The translations under genes were made by a program, and so were the position numbers. The notes under the pieces were generated by a model. The model was not told where the DNA came from and did no database searches. It saw nothing but the letters and a program-made list of their open reading frames with translations. Positions 48,241-59,820 of a stretch of 64,000 nucleotides of DNA are shown here, piece after piece. How positions within the stretch are numbered: position 1 is the first letter of the stretch; each line of letters begins with the position of its first letter. The stretch spans positions 21,364,873-21,428,872 of the forward strand of contig JABBOT010000003.1 of assembly GCA_016165875.1 (NCBI GenBank), written 5' to 3'. Source of the stretch: Acanthopleura granulata (taxonomy: Eukaryota > Mollusca > Polyplacophora > Chitonida > Chitonidae).

Positions 48241-48507
48241 CCACATTTATATATTTGAGAACGCTGGCAAGAGAAATGTGGGTTCAATTCCTGTCTTGGA
48301 CAGTGAGTTATTTTATTCTATATTCCCATTGTTCCTGATATCTTAGTGACAATGTATATGTGGCCGACGGCTCTCTTGTGGCCGTTTTTACAGTCTTAAG
48401 TTCATGGAAAATCCCTTGCTTTTTCCATGGTGGCGGGAAAGTCTATGCAAGTCAGACCTGGGTTTGTCAGCAACTTGCCAAAGAATAGTAGTTTGCATTT
48501 AACGCTA

Positions 48508-48612
48508 TCTCGATTCTTCCGGATTTCTCGTCTCATAAAAAAAAAATAGAAAAATAGACTGCCTTAGTATAAGTGAAAAATTCTTGAGAATGGCATTAAA
48601 CAATGAAATAAT
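48508..48612 (+). mobile_element. SINE family A, degenerate 3' half
   Basis: CGATTCTTCCGGATTTCTCG, GTATAAGTGAAAAATTCTTG and GAATGGCATTAAACAATG, interrupted by an A-rich insertion. Confidence 0.7.
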
Positions 48613-48671
48613 AATAAGGATTACAAATCTGATAACTCTTATTAATCTTAAAACTTAATCATCTTTCTGTA

Positions 48672-48775
48672 TAGCCGTGGATTTCCCGCAACCCGATTTT
48701 CTCACACCATAATGCTGGCCGCAGTGAAATATCCTTGAGTACGCGGTAAAACACCAATTAGGTAACTAAATAAAT
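48672..48775 (+). mobile_element. SINE family A, 3' half
   Basis: TATAGCCGTGGATTTCCCGC, TTCTCACACCATAATGCTGG, GAAATATCCTTGAGTACGCG and CACCAATTAGGTAACTAAAT. Confidence 0.9.
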
Positions 48776-49927
48776 TTGATCTGGGTAGCCTAGATGTTAA
48801 TCACAGTTGTCGGTGATCTGCCGCAAGTATGTTTTCGGACAGAAAGGTGGACAACCGAATGAAGTAACGCAACACTGAACGGGGCTTGATTTATAACTGT
48901 CGGAGAGAAGCAGACGACCTCGGGACAGCAGACACATTCCGGTGATGACATCCGTCAAAAGCGTGCACATAACAATGTACGAGTCCGATTATAGGGGGCT
49001 TGATCTCCCATCTTACCCCTTGTAAGTGGTGGACACGTTGTCACATTACGTGATAAGCGGTGTTTCTACTACACCCTGCCCCTCGTGCCATCTGGTTAAT
49101 GTGTGTTAATGCCATCGTTAATACATCGGCTAAATAAGCCACAAACCGAAACCACATGGCTATTTAGGCTGTGTTATGACCACCAAGGATCTCGTCAGAT
49201 CCGCTTGTTGACAGAAATTTGCTGCACACCAATAATAGATCTACCCGAAGTCCATCTCCGTGCATGCCACCTCCCCACTCCCTTGACCACTACTGTCCAC
49301 TACTGAGAAGCCCGCTGGTCAGGTGTAATGCACTCTGACTATTCAAGTACATGGACCAGTATAGGTGAAAAGGTGGGTTGTATAGTCATTCGTTTGTACG
49401 GGCTCTTACAGACTTACGCTTTGCCCAGTGGGTACGACGCAGCATGTATGTGGGACGTGCAGTTTTATTGGACCGTAAATAACGTGGCGCGCATGTTTAG
49501 TATATATACACTACAGGTGAGGTGAAATGCACACCAGACACCTGAAGTCGACCAGACAGAAGTAATTTATGCCTGTGTATTCTAGTCTTGTAAGTTGACA
49601 GAGGTCCTGTCCCTGCTACCTTTTGTCAGGCTCACCCAGAAAAGCTATGTATATGTAATACCCGGTTACCTTGTACTCGTCAGTTCAACTAGACTTTGCT
49701 AATCATTCTCGCGGGTACGGTAAGTACGCTTTCATCTATGCATATATTATGTACATATATAGGTATATGCATAAGTTTCACAACGATTAAGTTCAAATTT
49801 AGAGAATTTCTGTGAAGACTTCTGAAATGTCTGCAGAGATAGTCCTTGTGAAGACATTCAGACATGGCTACTGGCCTAAAGCTGAATACTATTTTCTGCG
49901 CATCACTTAGATGAGCCATAGAAAATA
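48776..49927. other. Unannotated interval
   Basis: No gene or repeat was recognised. Confidence 0.4.
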
Positions 49928-50820
49928 AGCAAGTGTAGCATACATAGATGGGTTATAAGTGTAGCATACTTGGATGGGTTATAAAAAAAAAGTAAGCAAG
50001 TGTAGCATATTTAGATGGGTTATACCATGTAGGTACGTGTAGCATACTTTAATGGGTTATAAAAAAAGCAGGCAAGTGTAGCATATTTAGATGAGTTATA
50101 AAAAGTGGGCAAGTGAAGCTTACTTTAATGGGTTATAAAAAGTAGGCAAGTGTATCATACTTAGATTGCATATTAAAAGAAGGCAAGTGTAGCATACTTT
50201 AATGGGTTATAAAGAGTAGGCAAGTGTAGCATACTGGGATGTGTTATAAAATGTAGGCGAGTGTAGCATGCTTAGATGGATTATAAGAAGTCGGTAAGTG
50301 TAGCATACTTGGATGGGTTATAAAAAGTTGGCAAGTGTACATACTTAGATGGGTTATAAAAAGTGGGTAAGTGTAGCTTATTTTAATGGGTTATAAAAAG
50401 TAGGCAAGTGTAGCATACCTGGATGGGTTATAAAAAGGAGGCAAGTGTAGCAGACTTGGATAGGCTATAAAAAGTAGGCAAGTGTAGCATACTTGGATGA
50501 GTTATAAAAGTGGGAAAATGTAGCATACTTAGATAGGTTATAAAAAGTAGGCAAGTGTAGCTTACTTTAGTGGGTTATAAAAAGTAGGCAAGTGTAGCAT
50601 ACTTAGATGGGTTATAAAAAGTGGGCAAGTGTAGCATACTTGGATAGGCTATAAAAAAGTAGGCAAGTGTAGCATACTTGGATGGGCTATAAAAAGTAGG
50701 CAAGTTTAGCATATTGAAGGGGTTATAAAAAGTAGGCAAGTGTAGCATACTTAGATAGGTTATAAAAGTAGATAAGTGTAGCATGTTTAGATAGGTTATA
50801 AAAAGTAGACAAGTGTAGCA
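49928..50820. repeat. 37-bp satellite-like tandem array, about 24 copies
   Basis: Head-to-tail units of the type GCAAGTGTAGCATACTTAGA plus TGGGTTATAAAAAGTAG run through 893 bases with scattered substitutions and 1-3 base length changes. There are no unique spacers between units, so this is not CRISPR-like. The minus strand stays open for up to 91 codons by composition. Confidence 0.96.
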
Positions 50821-53116
50821 CCATGCACGACGCACATTAAATACGCACATCAGTTATGACCTAGCACAATAACGATAGCTCCTGTGTCGGTAATTGTGTA
50901 GTGTGAAGCTAACAACTTTGGTCACACATAAATCCTATGTATCCTATCAAAATGATAGATCACGTGTTTTTACGCAATGAACTGCTGATGCTTACAAACA
51001 TCCATTTTTCCATTTCATCAATAACCAGATAGCGGTTTCGAGTTGCCCATAACTGTGCATGAGCAGAACGCGTCATAAGGTAGATAAACAAAAGCACATG
51101 GTCATTCTTGCCATTCTTTTAATGTTACAGACACAGCCCAGTATAGAGCTCTGTTCGAATCTTTTTCTGTGTTTCCATGAGTTTTCCACTGGAAACAACC
51201 CTGAAGCCAATGTACAATCTCAAATATCAGACACATAAAAGGCACAAAATGGACTGAATTGTATGTGACTGCCTACCGTTACAATGCTTTTAACACAGAC
51301 ACGAGGAACTGTTTATCTACCAGCGTAGGCATTCTGGTCATGCGCAGTCGAAGCAGTTATACGACTTACTTATCATAAAGAAAATGTGGTAGCTCATTGC
51401 TTGTAAACTTCAGTTCCTCTATCACCGATAAGCTACATGTATAGGTGAGTTGGGAACTGCTCTGCCAGCTGGACTTCGTGCAAGATGACACCTATATTCT
51501 CGGGTATAAAATACACTTAAACTGTAGGTTGAAAACACTTCCAATTTTGTATATTATATGTTTAGTACTTCCCTCATTATAATTCTTTCCGGCTTCCTTC
51601 ATAGTTTTCATATTTGCAATGAAATGAAGGAAAAATCTTAGCAATTAGCACTGTTGCACTGATTCCAGTTATGCAGTAAAACAATTTCTCTTACGATCGG
51701 TCGTCGAGATTTAACACGTATAAAATTTATCAATGTTTACAGGGCCATTTTTAGCATGAGTAACAGTCCGTTCATTAAAAATAATTCCTGAAATAGAAGC
51801 ACGCGTTAAAGGTTTCAACACAGTAACAAAACAACCTCCAGAACGCACGTACGAGATTTCTGAAAGCAGTGTGAGCAGCGTTTGCAAATACATGTGCCTA
51901 TGTTTTGTCGGTGGCAATCTTTTCGATTAAGGCTTCCTTGTTTTGATGTCCTTTCAGACAGTCAGATTCAGAAATCCGATTGCGTAATGCAATTCCGCTA
52001 AAAGATCATTCTAAAATAGAACTAATTCTACTTCCTTCGTCAGGCCTACATCGTGATATCAGCTCCAAGATATAAACGAGCCAGTTTGTTCTGACGGACT
52101 CATTTTAGAGGTCTGTCGGTGAGGTCACTCCATCACGTGGAAGCATGTGTGATTTAGAATGATGTAACGATTGGAGTGTGTGTTTGGGGTTTAACGTTGT
52201 AACGACTGGATAGGTTGTCGTTGTCACACTACTGTGCGCCGCCACATAACTGTTTTCCTTCCCTGATATATCATTCGCTTTTGTTGCACGTGTAATTCTC
52301 TAGGTACTCTGAAGCCAGGATTATGAATTTTTTATTGGCAGCTTAATTTCAAAAATGCTGCCCCACTTTTGTGGTGAATATCAATACGATGACTCACAAG
52401 TACCTGTAAAAGCTCTTTTTGTCTCGTCTGTAAGAGTTCTCGCAGGAATTGTTAAAAGATACGCCTTTTAGCGTCACGTAACCTTTGCCTCAGGGTGGGG
52501 CGTTACACCGTAACAACTGCCTTGGACTGGACCATTTTCGTCAGCATTTTGAACATGCGGTGAAACAAAGGTGGAAGTTATGCTGGGCGGTGCCAGCGAG
52601 CCTGTGTTATCTCCTCAAACCTTCTCACATAAGGCTGGACGTATTACGTCGTACAAGTAACTATGATGGGCACGTAATGCCTGCAGTACTTGATCCTGTT
52701 TTCCAGATCTGTCTTAGGCTAAGTCAATTGTATTCAGAGCGTAACAACATAACACACGTATACAAGTGGCACTTTCACTGGATACTGTTAAATAAAGAGA
52801 AGTAATCGATAGAAGTATAAATTACATTACTAGTGATTGAACAGTTCTTTCCAAATATTTCATATATCAACCATGGGAAAACACACCTCTAAAATCCATT
52901 TTCAAGGTAGTAAAATCCTCCTAGTTTGAGGTTAACCTCGTGGAACCGAGCACAAAAGTTCGTAAACATTTTCACAAATGATACTGCCCGGGTTGCACCG
53001 TTCTCGGGCGATGTTTTTTGTTTGTTGTTTGTTTTTGCTTTTGTCTTTTTTGAGGGGGGGAGAAATGTTACGAAGAATTTAATTTTGAAGCTATATGGGC
53101 GTGGGACCAGTAAAGA
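50821..53116. other. Unannotated interval
   Basis: A 106-codon frame (52,485-52,805, +) has no motif I recognise. No repeat was seen. Confidence 0.4.
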
Positions 53117-53517
53117 GTGAAAAAACCATTAAAACTGTATCTGTAAATACCTTCACTGAATTATTTCATTTGTTTTTCACCACTCTATATGAAGTCAAAT
53201 GTTTTTATTGTAAGGTGGGTTTTATGGACCATATTGATGATGTGGTTCACCAGTGACGTCACGGCGACCTTTCTCTGGAGCTAAAGCGGAAATTTAACTA
53301 TTAGCCTTTTCATACACGGAAAAACATAACAAGAACTTTATTCAGAGCGGATGATAAAAGTGAACAAAAAGTTTTATGACGCGAAGCACACTATCAATAT
53401 GGTCCGTGAAACCCACCACACAATCAAAACATTTGACTGCGTTTAATGTGATGAAAAAAAAGAAATCTGAAACAATCAGTGACAGTATTTTCAGAAACAA
53501 TTTTAGTGGTCCTTTCA
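53117..53517. mobile_element. Fold-back element F1, copy 1
   Basis: Arms of about 150 bases: 53,117-53,265 and 53,375-53,517 are inverted copies (AGTCAAATGTTTTTATTGTA against ATCAAAACATTTGACTGCG; GACCATATTGATGATGTGG against ATCAATATGGTCCG). Termini are GTGAAAAAACCATTAAAACT and, as complement, TGAAAGGACCACTAAAATTG. The ~110-base loop is non-coding. A TGACGTCA lies in the left arm. Confidence 0.85.
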
Positions 53518-54741
53518 TTCTCCATAACATCCTTTTTGTTTGGTCTTTCCCCTTTAAAGAAAAGACAACAAAAAATATAACCAAAGCTATTTCAGAACAG
53601 GGATCCATATGGCCCTAAACCGGCATTGGCCTTTTTATGACGTGCATGGTAACAGTATAAATCACCTTTTAATCTGGAATTCTTACGAGGCCATAGGATA
53701 CGCCATTTTAGTGAAACCGGAAACACAATGTCGCGTCATCCGTACCCTACCCTTTTCGGTGTAAGCGGTGACACACTCCTTTTCACGCGAAGTACGTCTT
53801 TATTGTCCCCTTTAGTGCCCCCTTTAGTTTAACAATCGAAGGCCACGTATTCTGACCTCCTGGTTTAGACCTTGGGGAATAACCCCAAAAGTATTTGACA
53901 ACCACTTTTTGCTTGTAAAAAATGGCTTTAAAGTATATCACAACTGTCTCATAATCATAAGGAAAACAGCTGATTTAATACTACTTCTATATGACAAAAT
54001 GGTAAACTAAGTACTGCTGACGTCACAGCGGAACCAGACGTCTTCTCGGGTGGTACAAATATTTCGCCCTTGATTGGTTAAAATTATGAGCGTGGCGGCC
54101 CGTTCGATATTCCCCACGTGGGCGTTTTGCTTATTTTGAACTGCGATATGTCGGTTATACATACGGTTATCACATAAAAAGTTACGTTTTTTGAAATATG
54201 AATAGGATTCTTTATCGATACATGTATATAAATTTGGTTTAGTGTTGTCTTTTCTTTTAAGTAAACCATGCCAGTCACCGGTATGTGACGTCACGTGAAA
54301 CCAGCTCAGATTTGAGCACCTGTATCACCTTTGCACCACGCCGGTATAACACGAACGATAGCCTCGGGTTCCATGGGTTTTGTTCGTTGTTTGCCAACAC
54401 AAAGAAGTATTAATTTCTGTAGCCTGTATCAAACGGAAAGGCCTCGTAAAAATGAAGTTATGGTGAGTGAAAAGACCATGAAAAACTGTAACTGAAAATA
54501 CTTTCACTGATTTTTTTAGATTTTTTTTCACCAAAATAATCGCAGTCAAATGTTTTGATTGTATGGTGGGTGCTATGGACCATATTGATGTGGTTCACCA
54601 GTGACGTCAAGCAAACTTTTCTAGGGCCCTAAAGCAGAAAATTAATGTCATATTAGCGTTTCATAACATTACATGAGTACTTTTCACAAGAACTTTATCT
54701 AGAACTGAACATAAAGGCCTACAAAAATATGTGTGACGTCA
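53254..54741. promoter_or_regulatory. Cluster of five TGACGTCA (CRE-type) palindromes
   Basis: Exact 8-base palindromes at 53,254, 54,018, 54,286, 54,602 and 54,734. Three lie in F1 fold-back elements, two between them. This is the CREB/ATF consensus; whether it acts in regulation is not shown. Confidence 0.5.
53518..54466. other. Interval between fold-back elements
   Basis: Non-coding as far as I can see. Holds TGACGTCA at 54,018-54,025 and 54,286-54,293, the second overlapping an E-box (TGACGTCACGTG). Confidence 0.5.
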
Positions 54742-54879
54742 CTGGTAAACCACATTATCAATATGGCTCATAAAACCCACCGTACAGTCAAAATATTTGA
54801 CTGCGTTTATTTCCGTGAAGAAAAAATCTAAAAAATTCAGTGGAGGGATTTTCAGACACAGTTTTAGTCGTGTTTTCAC
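54467..54879. mobile_element. Fold-back element F1, copy 2
   Basis: 413 bases with inverted arms: GTGAAAAGACCATGAAAAAC at the left end and, as complement, GTGAAAACACGACTAAAACT at the right. The arms share the same AGTCAAATGTTTTGATTGTA and GACCATATTGATGTGG landmarks as copy 1, plus TGACGTCA in each arm (54,602 and 54,734). Confidence 0.87.
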
Positions 54880-57800
54880 AGACCTTAAGTTCATTTTTAA
54901 GAGGTATTTCTCTTCAAGGTCTTGAACGTGGTGTCTCGTTACATGCATGATTACTGCACATGTCTGACAAACCGAAAATACCTTACACTAAATAACTCTA
55001 AACAATGCAAGAATTTGAGATTATTTTTCATGGTAATGCAAATGTGCGTCCTAGGAACTGTCCCTCGAAAATGGACAGTACACGTGATAACCGTTATCTT
55101 CGGCGTTCTTCAGGGGTGTAACACGAATAAATTGACACGAAAAATGCACGTGCGTCTGACCTGAAACATCTTGCCTCTATATCTTGGCCGTAATACAACG
55201 TCTCTACATCTGTATGTAAATGTAACACGAATAAATTCATACAAGCTACGCACGTCGTTCTTACTTAAAACACCTGATAAAAATTATAAGCGTTATAGGT
55301 TTATTTGACAGAACGTATTCCATGTGTAAGAAGACATCCCTAGGATAGTCCACGGACACAGACAACAGACTGATCATTAGTTAAACAAAAGTGTAATCCA
55401 CCCAATATTAATACATCTCTCAGTGAAGCGTGATTTTTGATACTTCTATACCCCAGGTTTATATTCCGACACTTTTCGGAATTAGCATACCGGTTTGTGT
55501 GTGACGCTGCACTGCATTTAGTTATTTTTACTTCACCACATCCTTGTTCTTGACACCGACAAGCCTGACATAAGTATAAACTTCGTGTTTACCCCGGGTA
55601 TGTGGGATTGAATGGGTGAGTGCATACTGTCCCCACCTTTGTAGATAAACAGGTTCAATGATGCGCGAATTGCGGAAGTTAGCTCGTGCAGAAGCTGATT
55701 GTATACACATCTATACAGATCTTTTACCTGTAGACAGGCGACAAGACAAGTTGATATAATCTCAGGTAAGATAGGTACAGACTTGGTTCTATATGATGAA
55801 GTTATTACATAAGTATACATTCATGTTTACACATGAGGATGAATGTAACTTTCCCTGACCGCTATAGTCTTTGTTAAAATCAGACTTGTATACTGATGGC
55901 CATTCTCAAGGTTTTGTTAACAACGTCATGTTAACTTAGCTGGCTAAGGTAGGCCTGAGTAATAGCTCAGTTAAGCAACTGAATTCAGATCTGTTCACCG
56001 GCAGATGGTATGTCTTTTTCAGACGTCATCTCGCGCGTTTAGAGCCTATGAAACTCTTACCACATCTCAGGTACACAACACTACTTCGCCTTTACAAAGA
56101 GTTACTTGTTTCATTTTACCATGGCATAACGTTATCTTCGCTTAACTTCCTTCGGGTGTATTTTATTCGTATGCTATGTCTGATGATGAACTCCCTGTTT
56201 TGCCCGCTACACATATGTAGTGGGTGTTTCACGCTGTAATCAGTAATAACTGGTTTGGCTGTAGTCAAATTTACGGACGCAAGAAACTTTCACCTTGTCA
56301 AGAGGTTTACCGCGGCACCCCATCAAGTAACAAAGTTTCTGGGGTTATACTGTAGCCTGCAGACGACGCGAGACGGCAAACGTGAAAAGACAGTCGGTTT
56401 TATGTTTGGGTTTCACGCGTCGTTGGTAAGATATACTCGACCTAGGCCAGTCCAGTAAGACTTGAACTTGAGACTTTATATTACAATATATAGGTATATG
56501 TATAGTTCGCAGCCACCGGACTCTGAATATATTATGTCAATGTATGCGAGTAGGCACGCAAGAGCTTCTGGCTCACAATACGTTGAGTACCACACTTGTT
56601 GGATCAAGAATTCTCAGCAGCCATACAGCCATTTAATACACATACAATCACATAGAAGCGCTTATACATTCGCTTACATATGCACCTTTCTTGGATGCGC
56701 ATGTTTTGTCAGCAGGTGGAATGGTTTATAAACCTAATGTGAAGTGTAGGGTTGCGAAAAACTGTATTATGTACAGAATAGCTTGACATTTTTTCATTTA
56801 CATGTTTTTCATTCTGAAAAAATTGTATGCAATAACTTTTAAGGTGGGCTGTTAGGGCCATACTTTCCGTATGCTGTCTTCACTTTTAGCGACTTCATTC
56901 ACATGTGTCTCGTCGCTTTCAGCCACTTTTTTAGTGTGACGTCTGGTCGTTTTATGTCACTTTTTCCGTATGCTCTCTTTTCACTTTTAGCCACCTTTTC
57001 CGTACCGGTATGCTGTCTTTACTTTCATCCATCCATTTCCCTCACTCTGCTGTGCTTTCATTTTCAGCCACTCTCCCGTATGCTCTCGCCATCAGACTAA
57101 ATTTTGCAAAAGAAACAAGAAGCAAAATCTGATGCTACAAGTAGGTGTGTTTAACTATTACAGCTACCTATCAAAGTCAAATTTCGACCTAAATGTTATA
57201 ATCCAAACGATCCAAAGTAGACGTGTTGAACTTTTGCCCTACGTCATAAGCGTGAGTTTTTAAAAGTCACACTTCCTTGTCTTGAATTTGTATTTTATAT
57301 CTATGAATGCTGCTTATAGTTTCCCTTCTGTGCTGGAAGCTGAGGTTAAATTAAAATCGAACGCCTCTTCCGGGTGAAGGTGGGATGTGTAGGGTGTGGG
57401 GGTAGGGGCACTAGCTGGCTTGCTGGCTAATGCGCTGGTTTGTGCAGATTTTATGTAATCTGTTTCCTCCACTAGCTCTCTATGGCTAGCGTCAGACATT
57501 ACCGAGAATTCCGGGAGCGGGAGCACCAGAGAACGTTTTCCGGCATACCTTATCTCGTCGATCTACACCTTCATTAAAGTGAAAGATAGTGAATATTCTA
57601 AATTAAGTTTGCCAAAATGGTTGGACAATATCATGTTCATTTCGGTAAAAGTGTTTTTTCTCACGGCGAAAGTGACAACGGAAACTGACATCTGACTCAG
57701 CTCCATCGACTAGCATGAAACGCCGCCACTCGGCTGTGACGTAATTGTTCCAAGCGCGAAACACTCCTGTCACCTGAGTAGTAAACTGCTAGGGTTGTGT

Positions 57801-58374
57801 TTGTAACTTAAGTATATATATCAATTTACGACATGAAATGATCAAGAAACTTGCTACCGCCACAACACAATAGTCTGAAAATACTTTGCATTGTTGTTCA
57901 CTCATGTATTTGCTATAATTAAAACAGGTGACATTAAAACAGTATCTTGTCCCTGTGCTATTACATGTTACACCGACAGACACCTCAGAACATTTACGTC
58001 ACAGTTCACAAACAGCCGATATCTCCAAGCTCCCTAATTGCTCGATCCCTCATAAGCTTAAAGGCAAGGGCGCCATCAAATCCCCAGTCGGTAGCACAAC
58101 ACTCCACACTTCAAATGAAGATAACTCAGCAACGAACTCATACAATTTCAAACAGGTGTTTACATTCAAGAGAGAATTTTATAATCTTTTTGATGAACAG
58201 TACCTCAGTTATGAGCTGTTTTTCACTTTAACCCGAGGCTTTACCTGTCGGGAGTGTCTTTATATTCATAGATATTTCGGTTAGTTAAAGCAAACTGCCT
58301 CGCCTCAGTTTTTTATGACAAACAAGTCCTGTTGTAAGCTTGCAAGATTTATAGCAAGCAACAGCAAAATAAAA
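54880..58374. other. Unannotated interval
   Basis: Near 56,850-57,090 a degenerate pattern of CCGTATGCTGTCTTCACTTT-type pieces recurs four or five times. A 118-codon frame (57,928-58,284, +) has no motif. No gene was recognised. Confidence 0.4.
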
Positions 58375-59573
58375 AAAAAATTAATAGCTGTAACTGAAAA
58401 TACTATCCCTTATTTTCGCCTTTAGAATTTTTCCCCGTGAGCCTTAATGCTTAGTTTATTGACAATGTATGTATCGCTAGTGATATCACAAGTTTTTGCA
58501 CACCTTTATATTTAGGATTGAATAAAATTCTAGTGAACTTCAGTGATGTAACGTGCGCCTGTAATGAGGTAGTTCGTTCCGGGAACTGCTCTGCAAATAT
58601 ATCAGAAATCACCTATGCGCTTGAAACAAAACACGCCACAATCGCTGTCAGGGTTTAACTCAAAGCCGTATTTATTCTGTATTCATACTTGTACATGTAC
58701 TTTCTATGATAATAACAGCTGATCGGCCTCCAATGTCGTGTGAACAACAACTTGTAACGGGGTGGCCGATTCGGTATCAGTTCATCAGCAGCAGTTAAGC
58801 TGTACCGAATTGTTTACTGATTTCTGCTGTACAATTCCTTACTACAGCCTAACTTTAATCACCAGACGGCATGTATATTTGAGAAAATCGCCTAACAAAA
58901 GCTTAAAGAGTTCAAAACATTAAAAGAAATCCCGCAGCTCACTTGGGGATTACATGTGCTTTCCTCACCATGACAATACTACAAGTTCCTGGATGCATTG
59001 ACGGTTGCATAAATCTTCTTACTCTTGACATCCTGACTAAATCACGCCATCATTTACTCCCTAACGCATTTCTACAGCTACTTATACACTGAAATACATT
59101 CTGAGTGGAAACATACCTCCTGCAAATATATCAGAAAGCACAGAGATGCGTTTGAAACAAACCACGCCACAATCGCTTTCAGGGTATAATTCAAAGCGAG
59201 GCTCTACTCGCGGATAAATGTACTCTACATAAATATGTCTGGGTTTATGAACGGAAGTAGACAAAACATAACCATATGACAAACGCTTGTTTTACCTTGA
59301 GAAGATAACATCAAAACATTCAAGAAGAAGAAAAAACAATATATTGGGTGTACTACAACATCGTTACACGCCTGTGTAAAGAAAATCACATCTAATGTTA
59401 AATGCCTGTTTTAAGAGTAGAGAAAAGTCGGTGTGACTTCACTGAATATAGGCTATACATCATCAATATGGTCCTTAATATCAACTTTATTATCCAGACA
59501 TTTATTTGAGTGAAAAAGAATCAAAGACAATAAGTAAAGGTACTTACCGATACAGTTCTAATGGTCTTTCTAC
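58375..59573. mobile_element. Possible third F1 fold-back copy, disrupted
   Basis: The right arm at 59,430-59,573 is clear (CATCAATATGGTCCTTAATA, CAGACATTTATTTGAGTG, ACAGTTCTAATGGTC). A weak left arm is at 58,386-58,495 (AGCTGTAACTGAAAATACTA). If paired, about 0.9 kb now separates them. The pairing is inference. Confidence 0.4.
58590..59199. repeat. Pair of ~80-bp direct repeats upstream of the esterase-like gene
   Basis: 58,590-58,665 and 59,119-59,199 share CTGCAAATATATCAGAAA and CGCCACAATCGCTTTCAGGG-type sequence. Confidence 0.8.
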
Positions 59574-59770
59574 ACATGTTTATAACATGTAATTAATTTT
59601 TAATATTTATTTCCCTATCAGCCGGATTCTTTCTATATATGCATACCTTTAAGGAGATATACGTCTATTTGCCTCACTTTAGGTGACATGCTGCCATTGC
59701 TTACAGTTGTGTACATCTTAATATTATATACACAGAAGTTGAGAGAGGTACGGTACCAATTTGACTAGGC

Positions 59771-59784
59771 CTACTGTTTTGCAG
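59771..59784 (+). other. Likely 3' splice site in the 5' UTR
   Basis: CTACTGTTTTGCAG followed by 36 bases of untranslated sequence to the ATG. An in-frame TAA at 59,809-59,811 shows that this stretch is not coding in the gene's frame. The first exon would lie upstream and was not identified. Confidence 0.5.
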
Positions 59785-59820
59785 GTTGGTGCTGACTTGA
59801 AAGATCTTTAATCTTTGGAC

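Noticed and set aside
49928..50820. CRISPR-like array
   Set aside because: The 37-bp units abut without unique spacers, and the genome is eukaryotic.
52485..52805. 106-codon ORF near 52.5 kb
   Set aside because: No motif, no splice or polyadenylation support and no conserved repeat context.
59815..59820. TTG start two codons upstream of the ATG
   Set aside because: A TTG start is not expected in an animal nuclear gene; ATG at 59,821 gives an ideal signal peptide.
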